64,000 nt of DNA, taken from contig CAVSIZ010000019.1 of the NCBI GenBank assembly GCA_963728125.1, positions 1 through 64,000 of the forward strand, given 5' to 3'. A program made the translations under genes and the position numbers. Position 1 is the stretch's first letter; every line of letters starts with the position of its first letter. The notes beneath the pieces were generated by a model, which saw only the letters and a program-made list of their open reading frames with translations, ran no database searches and was not told where the DNA came from. The stretch comes from CAWDCV01 sp963728125. GTDB taxonomy: Bacteria; Actinomycetota; Actinomycetes; CAWDCV01. This document shows positions 51,111-60,030 of this stretch, one piece after another.

Positions 51111-52352
51111 TCATGGTGAGACTGAAGAGCCGAGCCGGGGTCCAGGGGTGAAGCGCGCCGGGATCCGCTGGTAGCCGGCGTTCACACCCTGGGACGGATA
51201 GGACTGGACGGCATCCAGGTCTACCTCGTAGTCGGGCATCCGTGTCAGGACCTGGCCGAGCAGCTCACGAGCCATCGCGCGACCGAGGTGGGCGCCTGCA
51301 CAGCGATGGACACCGATGCCGAAGCCGGCGTGCCGGTTGGGCCAGCGGTGGATGTCGACCGAGTCGGGATCGTCGAACGCTTCGGGATCGCGGTTGGCCG
51401 ACGCCCACGCGAGGAGCACGCGGTCGCCCGGCTGCAGCGGACAACCGGCCAGCGTCGTGTCCTGCGTGACGGTGCGCGCCAGCGCCTGGGTGGGCGAGAA
51501 CGCGCGGAGGAATTCCTCGACGGCACGCTCGAGCAGGGCGGGATCGTCGCGCAGTTGCTGCCGCTGCTCGGGGTGGCGGGCGAGGTGGACCAGGGCCTGG
51601 CTGACCAGCGAGGCCGTCGTTCCTACGCCGCCGGAGATGAGCAGCTCGACCATCGAGTAGGCGTCGTCGAGCTCGATCGGGCGCTCGTCGATCTGGGCGG
51701 CGACGATCCAGCTGATCAGATCGTTGCGGGGGTGTTCGCGGCGGTCCGCGACCGCGGCATGGATCTGCTCGGTGATCCACGGCAGATCGACCTCGACGGC
51801 CCGGCTGTGCTCGGGGCTGCCGGGAACGTTGGCCAGCACCGCGTGCAGGGCGCTGGCGTAGCGCTTCCACTGCGCGGTGTCCATGCCCAGCCAGTCCAGA
51901 GTGACGACCGCCGGGACGCCAATGACGGAGGCAAAATCGCACTCGCCGTCCTCGATGACCTGGTCGATGAACCACGTCGTCCAGGCCCGGATCGTCGGCA
52001 GCAGGTCCTGAATGGCGTCCGGCGTGGTCTTCGGATTGAGGATCTTGCGGTACGGGCGCGAGCGCGGCGGGTCGAGCTCGACCGGGATGTGCAGGTGCAC
52101 CGGCACCTTCGGAATGACGGTCGCCAGGCCTTCGCCCCCGCTGCTCGAGCGGGCCGACGAGAACACCTGGTCGGTGCGCGCGGCCTCGAACACCTCGTCG
52201 TACTCGGTCAGGACGTAGTAGCCGCCGTGCGCGCTCGTCCAGACGATCGGCCCGTACTCCCGCAGCCGGCGGTAGCTCGCCACCGGGTCGGCCGCGTGCT
52301 CGGGCGAGGTGTGGTCGAAGTCGACGACAGGACAGGACGGCGGTTCGGTCAT
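51111..52352 (-). CDS. Cytochrome P450, paralogue 1
   Basis: 413 residues from ATG 52352 (MTEPPSCPVVDFDH). The heme motif FGIGVHRCAGAHLGR, the ExxR-containing helix with VEEFLRAFSPTQALARTV (Glu/Arg), and substrate-region segments are typical of soluble class I bacterial P450s. The I-helix reads SGGVGTTASL, so the usual acidic residue before the conserved Thr is Gly. It needs ferredoxin and reductase partners, not encoded nearby. Closest relative in the window is 58752-60023. Confidence 0.92.
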   Translation of the reverse strand: MTEPPSCPVVDFDHTSPEHAADPVASYRRLREYGPIVWTSAHGGYYVLTEYDEVFEAARTDQVFSSARSSSGGEGLATVIPKVPVHLHIPVELDPPRSRPYRKILNPKTTPDAIQDLLPTIRAWTTWFIDQVIEDGECDFASVIGVPAVVTLDWLGMDTAQWKRYASALHAVLANVPGSPEHSRAVEVDLPWITEQIHAAVADRREHPRNDLISWIVAAQIDERPIELDDAYSMVELLISGGVGTTASLVSQALVHLARHPEQRQQLRDDPALLERAVEEFLRAFSPTQALARTVTQDTTLAGCPLQPGDRVLLAWASANRDPEAFDDPDSVDIHRWPNRHAGFGIGVHRCAGAHLGRAMARELLGQVLTRMPDYEVDLDAVQSYPSQGVNAGYQRIPARFTPGPRLGSSVSP

Positions 52353-52353
52353 G

Positions 52354-52830
52354 TCACGCGATCCGGTCGCGCGGTTCGAGGACGATGACGGGCGTCTCGG
52401 TCGACCGCCTGCTGGCGAACGCGGCGACGTCTGGATTGACCGAGGTCCAGCGCCGCCACAGCCGATCGCGCTCCTGCCCTTGTGACGCTCGCGCATGCAC
52501 CGGGCGGGGATGCTGGCCTGCCAATCGAACGGTGGCGTCGGGGTGTGCCTCGAGGTTGAGCCACCACGCTGGGTGGCCCTCGTCCCAACCGTTCATCGCG
52601 ATCGCGACGAGGTTCGGACCGTCTTCGAGGTAGCCGATGATGACGCTGCGCTCTTGGCCGGACTTCCGCCCGACGGTCGTGAGGCGCAACGCGCCCCAGC
52701 CGCGCTTGTTCGACGTGGTCCACAGGAACCGGCCACCGCTGAGTCGAAACAGCGCGCGGTGAACACGCCAAGCCGTATGGACGAACCACGGCGGCGGGTG
52801 CCGTGGTGGTCGGGTTGCCGCATCGCTCAT
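52354..52830 (-). CDS. Deazaflavin (F420)-dependent nitroreductase family protein (DUF385/Ddn-like)
   Basis: 158 residues from ATG 52830 with AGGGAGA upstream. The pattern LWTTSNKRGWGALRLTTVGRKSGQERSVIIGYLEDGPNLVAIAMNGWDEGHPAWWLNLEAHPDATV is typical of F420H2-dependent quinone/nitro reductases. It lies one base from the P450 and divergent from LLM paralogue C, which suggests F420 use in the pathway (inference). Confidence 0.85.
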   Translation of the reverse strand: MSDAATRPPRHPPPWFVHTAWRVHRALFRLSGGRFLWTTSNKRGWGALRLTTVGRKSGQERSVIIGYLEDGPNLVAIAMNGWDEGHPAWWLNLEAHPDATVRLAGQHPRPVHARASQGQERDRLWRRWTSVNPDVAAFASRRSTETPVIVLEPRDRIA

Positions 52831-52879
52831 GGCGCATCTCCCTATGAGCACGGATGTCGTCGCTCTGCCCCGGCGCAAG

Positions 52880-52903
52880 TATGATAATGGTTCGCATGGA
52901 GAT
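52880..52903 (+). promoter_or_regulatory. Island 24-bp motif, copy 6, running into a start codon
   Basis: Reads TATGATAATGGTTCG then CATGGAGAT. GATAAT matches a -10 box and the ATG seven bases later (52896) is the start of LLM paralogue C, implying a leaderless mRNA. Lies in the gap to the divergent DUF385-P450-LLM operon. Confidence 0.65.
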
Positions 52904-53930
52904 CGGCGTCATCCTCGGCGACGTCCGCACCTCGCTGTCGCCGCGCGAGCACCTCGACAACCTGCTGCGACAGGTAGAGGCGGCGCAGCGCGCCGGCATC
53001 ACCTACGTGACGATCGGGCAGCACTACCTGTACGGCGACCTGCGTTGGCTGCAGCCGATCCCCACGCTCGCGCGCCTTGCCGCCGAGCTCGACGACTCGG
53101 TGACGCTGGCCACGACCATCGTCCAGGTGCCGCTGTACCACCCGGTTGCGCTCGCCGAAGATCTCGCAACGCTCGACATCCTTTGCCGCGGGCGACTCGT
53201 TGTTGGGGCGGGTGCGGGCTACCGGCGGGATGAGTTCGACGCATTCGGGATCGACTTCTCCGCGCGCTTCGCCATGCTCGACGAGTCGTTGACGCTGATC
53301 AAGCAGCTGTGGACCGAGCCGGCGGTGACGTTCTCGGGCCGATTCTGGTCGGTGACCGACGTGCGGCCGCACATTCAGCCGTGGCAGCAGCCGCATCCGC
53401 CGATCTGGATCGGGGCGATGACGGAGACGGGCGTCCGACGCTCGGCGCGCCTCGGCGACGGTTGGCCGATCACGCCGGAGACGCGGGTGCCCGACATCGT
53501 GCGGTTGCTCTCGGTGTACGAGGACGAGCGGGCGCGGCTGGGACGACCCCAGGTCCGACATCCCCTCCGACACGAGATCGTGCCGGCCGCGACGACGGAG
53601 CTGGCGTACTCACGCTTCGAGTCGATGGCCAAGGCACGGCTGATGGCGTACGCGCAGCGTTCACTGGCCACGCGCGATGCGGCGGAGATCGACGCCGACT
53701 TCCGGGCGCTGGCGGAGAAGGAAGCCTTTCTAGGGACGCCCGCGGAATGCGTGGCGCAGATCGCCGCGTTGGCGGCTCTCGCCCCGATCGACCCGATACT
53801 GGTGCGCGCGCAATGGCCGGACATGACCGGTGACGACGTGGTTGCCTACCTCGACGACCTCGGTCGCGACATCGTGCCCGCGGTCCGCGAGATCACCTCC
53901 GTCCCCCAGGTCGTCCGCTCAGCCGTTTGA
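52896..53930 (+). CDS. LLM class (luciferase-like) oxidoreductase, paralogue C
   Basis: 344 residues from ATG 52896 (MEIGVILGDVRTSLSP). YVTIGQHYLYGDLRWLQP, VQVPLYHPVALAEDLATLD, VGAGAGYRRDEFDAFG, PPIWIGAMTETGVRRSARLGDG match paralogues A and B, but it is more divergent. No ribosome-binding site precedes the ATG. Single-gene unit ending at a palindromic element. Confidence 0.9.
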   Translation: MEIGVILGDVRTSLSPREHLDNLLRQVEAAQRAGITYVTIGQHYLYGDLRWLQPIPTLARLAAELDDSVTLATTIVQVPLYHPVALAEDLATLDILCRGRLVVGAGAGYRRDEFDAFGIDFSARFAMLDESLTLIKQLWTEPAVTFSGRFWSVTDVRPHIQPWQQPHPPIWIGAMTETGVRRSARLGDGWPITPETRVPDIVRLLSVYEDERARLGRPQVRHPLRHEIVPAATTELAYSRFESMAKARLMAYAQRSLATRDAAEIDADFRALAEKEAFLGTPAECVAQIAALAALAPIDPILVRAQWPDMTGDDVVAYLDDLGRDIVPAVREITSVPQVVRSAV

Positions 53931-53973
53931 CCCGCTCGCGCCCCCACCGACCGCGGATCTTGAACCCCGACAA

Positions 53974-54025
53974 CTGGTTCCTTACGTCCGGGACACGCCG
54001 CGGGGCGGCGTGCACAAGGAACCAG
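53974..54025. repeat. CTGGTTCC...GGAACCAG inverted-repeat element, copy 3
   Basis: CTGGTTCCTT (53974-53983) and AAGGAACCAG (54016-54025) are perfect 10-bp arms; an inner hairpin pairs CACGCCGC with GCGGCGTG. It lies between the convergent LLM and ligase genes and belongs to the family seen at 21298 and 22021. Confidence 0.7.
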
Positions 54026-54047
54026 CAGTGCGGTGCACGCGGCGGTG

Positions 54048-55532
54048 CTACCCGGGCGGCCGAGGCAGGGCGGGCTCACGGGCCCAGTCGCGTAGCTGCG
54101 CCTTGGCGACCTTGCCGAGCGTCGCGCGAGGCAGCTCGGCGACGACGCGGATCTCGCGCGGGCGCTTGAACTGGGGCAGCGAGGCGGTGCACGCGGCTTC
54201 GATCACCTCGACATTGAGGCGGTCGACGACGACGAACGCGACAGGCACGTCGCCGAGCATCGGGTCGGGTCGGCCGACGACGGCGGCCTCGACAACGCCG
54301 GGGACAGTAAGCAGGACGCGCTCGATCTCGGGCGCTCCCACGTTCTCGCCGCCGACCTTGAGCACGTCCTTGTCGCGCTCGACGAACGTGATCGTGCCTT
54401 CCTCGTCGAGCCGGACGCGATCGCCGGTGCGGAACCAGCCGTCGTCGGTGTACGCGGCAGCCGTCGCAGCGTCGTCGCCGAGGTAGCCGGCAAACATCGA
54501 CACACCCGGAACGCCGCGCACGAGGAGCGAACCGCTCTCGCCAGGTCCCACCGGCAAGTCGTCGTCGGACAACACCGCGACGTCGTACTCCGCCGCCGGC
54601 CGGCCCATGCTGCCCGCACGATCGGCCGGGCCGCCCACGATCGGGTGCGAGACCGTCTCCGTCATGCCGTACCAGCCGACAGTCCCGACTCCGCCGGGCC
54701 CGGCACCGACCGGCGTGCAGCGGCTGTGGCCCATTCCGCGGTAGGCGTGCCGATCCGGCGACGGGTGCGACGACAACGCCCGTTCAACGAACGTCACGAT
54801 CGACGTCCATGTGCACGTGTATCGCACGGACACGTCCCAGAAGCGCGACGCGGAGAACCGCGGTTGCAGCACCACGGTCGCGCCGGCGTGCCATGTCGAC
54901 AGCAGCGAGTACGACAGCGCGTTCGTGTGGAACAGCGGCAGGTGGATCAAGTTGACGTCGGACGGCCGCATCGACTGGTGCGCGGCTCCGACCGCCCCCG
55001 CCCACCGGCAGTTGGCGTGCGTCCACACCACCGCCTTGGGACGCGCGGTCGTCCCGGAGGTGTACAGCACCGATGCTGCGCGAGCTGGATCAATCGGCGG
55101 CCGGCGGACGTCGGAATCGGACGTCAGGACAGCGTCGACGTCGGAAATCACCCAGCGCAGGTCGGGCATCGCCTGCCCGAGGTCGTCCGCACGCGATGGC
55201 TGCACGACCGCGCCGACCGGCGCGGCATGCGATCCGTACCAGCGCAGCTCATCGACCGTGCTGCGCGCATTCAGGCTGACAGCTACGGCGCCCACCACCG
55301 TGACCGCAGCCCACGCCCGCACGATGTCCGGGCTGTTGTCGCCGAGGATGACGACCCGGTCTCCGACTGACACACCCCGGCGTTGTAACTCGGTCGCGAA
55401 CCGATAGATGTCGTGCACCAGCTCGCCGTACGTCCACGACCGGCCCGGCCCGTCGAACGGCACCCAGTGCAGCGCCGGATGCGTGCTGCGAGTGCGCGCC
55501 AGCCGGTCGAGGAGCGACCCGATGTCGCTCAC
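54048..55532 (-). CDS. AMP-dependent acyl-CoA ligase
   Basis: 494 residues. P-loop-like VLYTSGTTARPKAVVWTH, GWYGMTETVSHPIVGG, WFRTGDRVRLDEEGTITFVERDKDVLKVGGENV and the C-terminal catalytic Lys in ATLGKVAKAQL. It activates a carboxylic acid to acyl-CoA. Last gene of the leftward operon aldehyde dehydrogenase, DUF1446, AtuA small domain, ligase; GTG/ATG overlaps imply coupling. Confidence 0.9.
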   Translation of the reverse strand: MSDIGSLLDRLARTRSTHPALHWVPFDGPGRSWTYGELVHDIYRFATELQRRGVSVGDRVVILGDNSPDIVRAWAAVTVVGAVAVSLNARSTVDELRWYGSHAAPVGAVVQPSRADDLGQAMPDLRWVISDVDAVLTSDSDVRRPPIDPARAASVLYTSGTTARPKAVVWTHANCRWAGAVGAAHQSMRPSDVNLIHLPLFHTNALSYSLLSTWHAGATVVLQPRFSASRFWDVSVRYTCTWTSIVTFVERALSSHPSPDRHAYRGMGHSRCTPVGAGPGGVGTVGWYGMTETVSHPIVGGPADRAGSMGRPAAEYDVAVLSDDDLPVGPGESGSLLVRGVPGVSMFAGYLGDDAATAAAYTDDGWFRTGDRVRLDEEGTITFVERDKDVLKVGGENVGAPEIERVLLTVPGVVEAAVVGRPDPMLGDVPVAFVVVDRLNVEVIEAACTASLPQFKRPREIRVVAELPRATLGKVAKAQLRDWAREPALPRPPG

Positions 55533-55828
55533 ACGTCGATGTCGAGGACGAGCGACTGGAACGATTTGCCGTGCGGATCGACACGCGCGCTCATCGAGAC
55601 GCCGCCCGCGAGCGCGCGCGTCAGCACGAAGTTGAGCCCGTGCGAGCGCGGCAACTCGTAGCGGACGACGTCACCCTGCACGAGGGATCCGAACCGATCC
55701 CGCACCACGTCGGCCGTCAACACATCAAGCAGCTGCGGATAGTCGGCCGGGTCGTAAACGAACACGCAGATGTTGCTCGTGTCGCCCTTGTCGCCCGAGC
55801 GGCTGTACGCGATCTCGCGCAGCTTCAC
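55529..55828 (-). CDS. AtuA small (ferredoxin-fold) C-terminal domain protein, second copy
   Basis: 99 residues. YSRSGDKGDTSNICVFVYDP, VVRYELPRSHGLNFVLTRALAGGVSMS and KSFQSLVLDIDV align along the whole length with the protein at 16755-17060. It overlaps its DUF1446 partner and the ligase by 4 nt each. The same split arrangement appears in both modules. Confidence 0.82.
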   Translation of the reverse strand: MKLREIAYSRSGDKGDTSNICVFVYDPADYPQLLDVLTADVVRDRFGSLVQGDVVRYELPRSHGLNFVLTRALAGGVSMSARVDPHGKSFQSLVLDIDV

Positions 55829-57159
55829 GCCGTCACCACCGCGGTCTCGACGGCAATCCGATTCCGCGGGAGGAACGCCGATGTCACGCCCAGCGCCGGC
55901 GTCACGCTGGTCACGACACCCGCGCCGCCTGCCGGCCCGAACCAGAGGTACTCGATCTCGTACGCGGTCGCCCGGGCGATCTCTTGCGACGCCGATCGCG
56001 CTCCTAACCGCAGGCGGACCTCGGCCGGGTAGCCGCCGGGCATCTGATCCCCGAACAGCGAGTCGACGCCCTGCAGGTCGATACGCAGGTCATCGATTTC
56101 ATCAAGGAAAGAGTCCAGCCTCGTCCGCACGATCTCTTCCGCGCGCCGCGCCCGCTCGATGCAGCCCGGACCGCCGTAGGACGCCTCGCCGACGACCCGC
56201 CAGCCCTGGTCGACGCCGACGAGGACCTTGAGGTCGTCCGGTCGCGCCGCACCCCGCGCTCCGCCGGCTCGGACCCGATCGGGCCCGACCTCCTCGATGA
56301 CCACGTCGCTGAAGTCGGCGGTCACATCCGGGGTGAGGTAGCGCGCTGGATCGTGGATCTCGTAGTACAGCTGCGTCTTGATCGTCCGTTCGTCGACCGC
56401 GCCGCCGGTGCCGTCCAGCTTGGTCACGACAGCCCCCTCGTCAGTGACCTCGGCGTACGGGAACGCGAGCCGATGGGGGTCTTTGACCATGCGGTACGGC
56501 GGATCCTCGAACTGGCCGCCGGTGGCATGGACGCCACACTCGAGCAGGTGCCCGACCAGCGTGGCAGCCCCGACGCGGTCCCAGTCGTCGAGCGCCCACC
56601 CCAACTCGTGGCAGATGGGCGCGACGAACAGCGACGGATCGGCCAACCGACCGCCGACGACGAGCTGCGCGTCCTGCTCGAGGCAGTCGACGATCGGCTC
56701 GGCGCCGAGGTACGCGTTCGCGCAGACCACACGGTCCCCGAGTGCCCCGACGCTCGTGTCGAGCTCCGGCAAGTCGGCGTCGAGATCGCGCACCAGGTCG
56801 AGCACGTCGTCTCCGGTCACCACACCGATCCGAGTGCCAGCGAGCCCCACGGACCGCAGCCCAGCGCAGAACTCGTCGACCGCTGCCGGCGGGTTGGCCG
56901 CGCCGAAGTTGCCGATCACGAGGCCGCCGCCGGCCAGGTACGAACGCAGCAGCGGCACGAGTCGCCCGATCCGCTCGTCCTGCCCCGCGGCCGGGTTCTG
57001 CCGGCGACGCAGCTGCGCGTACGCGAGCGTCCGCTCGGCCAAGCAGTCGAAGCTCAGGTAGCTCACCCGGCCGCTGTCGGCGAGCTCCGCGGCGGGCTCG
57101 AGTCGATCGTTCGCGTACGCCGACCCGCAGCCGATCGCGATGGACCGGCTCGGGCTCAC
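55825..57159 (-). CDS. DUF1446 (AtuA N-terminal domain) protein, second copy
   Basis: 444 residues, GTG start in a GTGA overlap with the aldehyde dehydrogenase. IAIGCGSAYANDRLEPA, GRVSYLSFDCLAERTLAYA, GNFGAANPPAAVDEF, VVTGDDVLDLV, VVGGRLADPSLFVAPICHELGWALDDW, ECGVHATGGQFEDP and LTPDVTADFSDVV align with the copy at 17062-18420. Function unknown; the operon supplies aldehyde oxidation and acid activation around it. Confidence 0.85.
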   Translation of the reverse strand: MSPSRSIAIGCGSAYANDRLEPAAELADSGRVSYLSFDCLAERTLAYAQLRRRQNPAAGQDERIGRLVPLLRSYLAGGGLVIGNFGAANPPAAVDEFCAGLRSVGLAGTRIGVVTGDDVLDLVRDLDADLPELDTSVGALGDRVVCANAYLGAEPIVDCLEQDAQLVVGGRLADPSLFVAPICHELGWALDDWDRVGAATLVGHLLECGVHATGGQFEDPPYRMVKDPHRLAFPYAEVTDEGAVVTKLDGTGGAVDERTIKTQLYYEIHDPARYLTPDVTADFSDVVIEEVGPDRVRAGGARGAARPDDLKVLVGVDQGWRVVGEASYGGPGCIERARRAEEIVRTRLDSFLDEIDDLRIDLQGVDSLFGDQMPGGYPAEVRLRLGARSASQEIARATAYEIEYLWFGPAGGAGVVTSVTPALGVTSAFLPRNRIAVETAVVTA

Positions 57160-58667
57160 CGGCCCACCGCTGCGAGCGGAAACTGCACGTGCCGGATGTG
57201 GAAGAACTCGCGGAATCCCTCCATGCCGCGATCGATGCCCACGCCGCTATCGCCGGCGCCGGGCCAGGGCGCGTCCGGCCGGTCGGCGCCACCCCCGTTG
57301 ATCGTCACCGTGCCCGCCTTGAGCTGCCGGGCGAAGCGCATCGCCTCGTCGGTCGCGCCCCAGACGTTCGCGTTCAGGCCGTACCTGGTGCCGTTCGCGA
57401 TCGCCAGCGCCTCCTCGACCGAGTCGTACGGCAGCAGCACGCCGATCGGGCCGAACAGCTCCTCCTGGCAGATCTCAGCGTCGTTGTCGACGCCGCCGAT
57501 GAGCGCCGGATTGAGGTAGAAGCCACCGTTGTCGACGGAGGGACGGCCGCCGCCAGCGAGGACGACGGCGCCCTCATCGACCGCGCGGTCGACATACGCC
57601 TGCACGCGATCGCGGTGATCGCCCCGGATCAGCGGACCGAGATCGGTGCCCTCATCCCAGGGGTCGCCGACGGTGAGGCCGCCAATGAACTCCTTCGCCG
57701 CCGCGGCGTAGTCGTCGTACCACTCGCGCGGAACGAGCGTGCGCGTTGTCGCGCCGCAGCCCTGTCCGGAGTTGCGGATGTAGCGCAGGATCGACGGGCC
57801 GACGGCGCTGGCGAGGTGCGCGCTCGGCAGCAGCACGTTCGGTGACTTGCCGCCAAGCTCGAGCACGACCTTCTTCAGGCCGCGCGACGCCTGCTCCATG
57901 ACCTTCCTGCCGACGCCGACCGAGCCGGTGAACGTCACCATGTCCACACCGGGGGCGGTCGTCAGCGCGGTCCCGACGTCTGCCTCGCCGAGCACCAAGG
58001 TGACCGCGCCGGGCGGCAGCTCGGCCTCTCGCACGCACGACAAAAAGGCGATGGCCGACAGCGGCGTGCGCGGCGAGGGCATGAGCACGCTCGTGCATCC
58101 AGCCGCGAGCGCGCCGCCCACCTTGAACGACGTGATGAGCAGCGGGAAGTTGTACGCCGCGATGGCGGCGACGACGCCGATCGGCTCGCGGAACAGGGTG
58201 CTCATCGCCATCACCGGCGCCTCGCTCAGGCCGAGGCCCTCCTCGTAGCCGCCCATCGGCCCACGCAGCGCGGCATCGGCCCACCAGCGGAAGAACGAGA
58301 TCGGCGCGCCGGCGTGCAGACCTCGACTGAGAGTGATGGGGGAGCCGACCTCGAGCGTGCCGATCTCCGCCAGCTCGCTTGCATGGGAGGTCAGGACATC
58401 GGTGAGCCGATGAAGATGTCGGCTGCGCTCTGCGGGCGAGAGGCTTGACCAGGCTCCGGAGTCGAAGGCAGTACGGGCTCGAGTGACCGCGGCGGAGACG
58501 TCGGCGGCGCTCGACGCGGGCACCGTACCGACCGTGCTCCCCGTCGACGGATCGACGACGTCAAGGGACGCAGGGCCGGTCGCGGCAATCCAACCCTGGG
58601 ACACCAGCTCGTCGACATCGCCAAGCAGGTCCCGAGCCGACGCGGACAGGTGCGTGGTCTCGTACAT
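57156..58667 (-). CDS. Aldehyde dehydrogenase, second copy
   Basis: 503 residues. FTGSVGVGRKVM, the Glu in LELGGKSPN, the Cys in NSGQGCGATTRTL, and EELFGPIGVLLPYDS are intact. It is of the same branch as 23660-25204, sharing LxxSxxTPL-type central segments such as MPSPRTPLSAI. First gene of the operon leading to the second AtuA module; faces P450 paralogue 2. Confidence 0.93.
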   Translation of the reverse strand: MYETTHLSASARDLLGDVDELVSQGWIAATGPASLDVVDPSTGSTVGTVPASSAADVSAAVTRARTAFDSGAWSSLSPAERSRHLHRLTDVLTSHASELAEIGTLEVGSPITLSRGLHAGAPISFFRWWADAALRGPMGGYEEGLGLSEAPVMAMSTLFREPIGVVAAIAAYNFPLLITSFKVGGALAAGCTSVLMPSPRTPLSAIAFLSCVREAELPPGAVTLVLGEADVGTALTTAPGVDMVTFTGSVGVGRKVMEQASRGLKKVVLELGGKSPNVLLPSAHLASAVGPSILRYIRNSGQGCGATTRTLVPREWYDDYAAAAKEFIGGLTVGDPWDEGTDLGPLIRGDHRDRVQAYVDRAVDEGAVVLAGGGRPSVDNGGFYLNPALIGGVDNDAEICQEELFGPIGVLLPYDSVEEALAIANGTRYGLNANVWGATDEAMRFARQLKAGTVTINGGGADRPDAPWPGAGDSGVGIDRGMEGFREFFHIRHVQFPLAAVGR

Positions 58668-58690
58668 CGGTCCTCCTGCATTGACAGGGA

Positions 58691-58714
58691 GTATCTAGGA
58701 TAACCATTATCAGA
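58691..58714 (-). promoter_or_regulatory. Island 24-bp motif, copy 7
   Basis: On the minus strand TCTGATAATGGTTATCC then TAGATAC. It shares TGATAATGGTT with copy 6. The core GATAACCATTATC (58699-58711) is nearly self-complementary. It lies between the aldehyde dehydrogenase operon and P450 paralogue 2. Confidence 0.6.
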
Positions 58715-58751
58715 CCTAGCTCACTAGTCCTTGCCCGGAGGTGCGGAACGC

Positions 58752-60023
58752 ATGACGACTTCGGACACCCATGAGCCCAAGGTGGAGTTCGACCACAACT
58801 CCCAGCAGCACTCCGAGGACCCCGTCGCCTCGTACCGCGAGCTGCGGGAGAAGTGCCCGGTCGCCTGGACCGAGGCGCACGGCGGCTACTGGGTCATGTC
58901 GGGATACGACACCGTGTTCGAGGCAGCGCGTGACGACGACGTCTTCTCCTCGGCGCGCAACTCGTACGGCGGCGAGGGGCTGACGGTCGTCATCCCGAAG
59001 ACGCCGATGCACCTGCACATCCCGATCGAGATCGACCCGCCGGAGTTCCGGAAGTACCGCAAGCTCATCAACCCGCTCACGTCGCCGGCCGCGATCGAGC
59101 GGATGTCGAACCTGGTCACGACGTACACGACGTGGTTCATCGATCAAGTGATCGAGACCGGCGAGTGCGACTTCACCCAGGTGATCGGCGTTCCGTCGAT
59201 CGTCACCGTCGACTGGCTCGGCCTGCCGGTGGAGGACTGGGCGCGCTACTCGTTCGCTCACCACGCAGTGCTGGCCGCGGTGCCGGGCAGCGAGGAGTAC
59301 GAGCGGGCGACCAAGGTCGAGCTGCCGTACCTGTCCGAGCAGATGCGCGAGGTCATCGCGGCGCGGCGCCGCGAACCGCAGAACGACGTGATCAGCGCGC
59401 TGCTGCAGCAGGAGGTCGACGACCGGCCGGTCACCGAGGAGGAAGTTTTCTCGATGATCGAGCTGCTGCTCGCCGGCGGGGTCGGCACGACGGCATCGCT
59501 GGTCAGCCAGACGCTGGTGTGGCTCTACCAGAACCAAGACGTCAGGCAGCGACTCATCGACGACCCGTCGCTCCTCGATCGGGCCATCGAGGAGTTCCTC
59601 CGCTACTTCTCGCCCACGCAGGCGCTGGCCAGGACGGTGGCGCAGGACGCGGAGTTCCACGGCTGCACGGTGACGACGGGCGATCGGGTGCTGCTGGCAT
59701 GGGCGTCGGCAAACCGGGACAAGTCGCAGTTCGAGGAGCCGGACACGCTGAACATCGACCGCTGGCCGAATCGGCACACGGCCTTCGGTGTCGGCGTGCA
59801 CCGCTGTGCAGGCTCGCACCTCGGCCGCGCGATGGCGAGGGAGATCCTGAGTCAGATCCTCGAGCGGATGCCCGACTACGTCGTCGACATGGACAAGGTC
59901 GAGCGCTACCCCCACCAGGGCACGAACACCGGCTGGCAGAAGATCCCGGCGACGTTCACCCCCGGACCACGGCGCGGCGAGACGCTCGACATCCCCGATG
60001 CCACGCTCCCCGATCTCTACTAG
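58752..60023 (+). CDS. Cytochrome P450, paralogue 2
   Basis: 423 residues from ATG 58752. Heme motif FGVGVHRCAGSHLGR; IEEFLRYFSPTQALARTVAQD; I-helix AGGVGTTASLVSQ, again with Gly at the usual acidic position. It aligns with the P450 at 51111-52352 along the whole length. A soluble hydroxylase; no redox partner genes are visible. GGAGG is about 12 nt upstream. Confidence 0.92.
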   Translation: MTTSDTHEPKVEFDHNSQQHSEDPVASYRELREKCPVAWTEAHGGYWVMSGYDTVFEAARDDDVFSSARNSYGGEGLTVVIPKTPMHLHIPIEIDPPEFRKYRKLINPLTSPAAIERMSNLVTTYTTWFIDQVIETGECDFTQVIGVPSIVTVDWLGLPVEDWARYSFAHHAVLAAVPGSEEYERATKVELPYLSEQMREVIAARRREPQNDVISALLQQEVDDRPVTEEEVFSMIELLLAGGVGTTASLVSQTLVWLYQNQDVRQRLIDDPSLLDRAIEEFLRYFSPTQALARTVAQDAEFHGCTVTTGDRVLLAWASANRDKSQFEEPDTLNIDRWPNRHTAFGVGVHRCAGSHLGRAMAREILSQILERMPDYVVDMDKVERYPHQGTNTGWQKIPATFTPGPRRGETLDIPDATLPDLY

Positions 60024-60030
60024 TTGAGTA

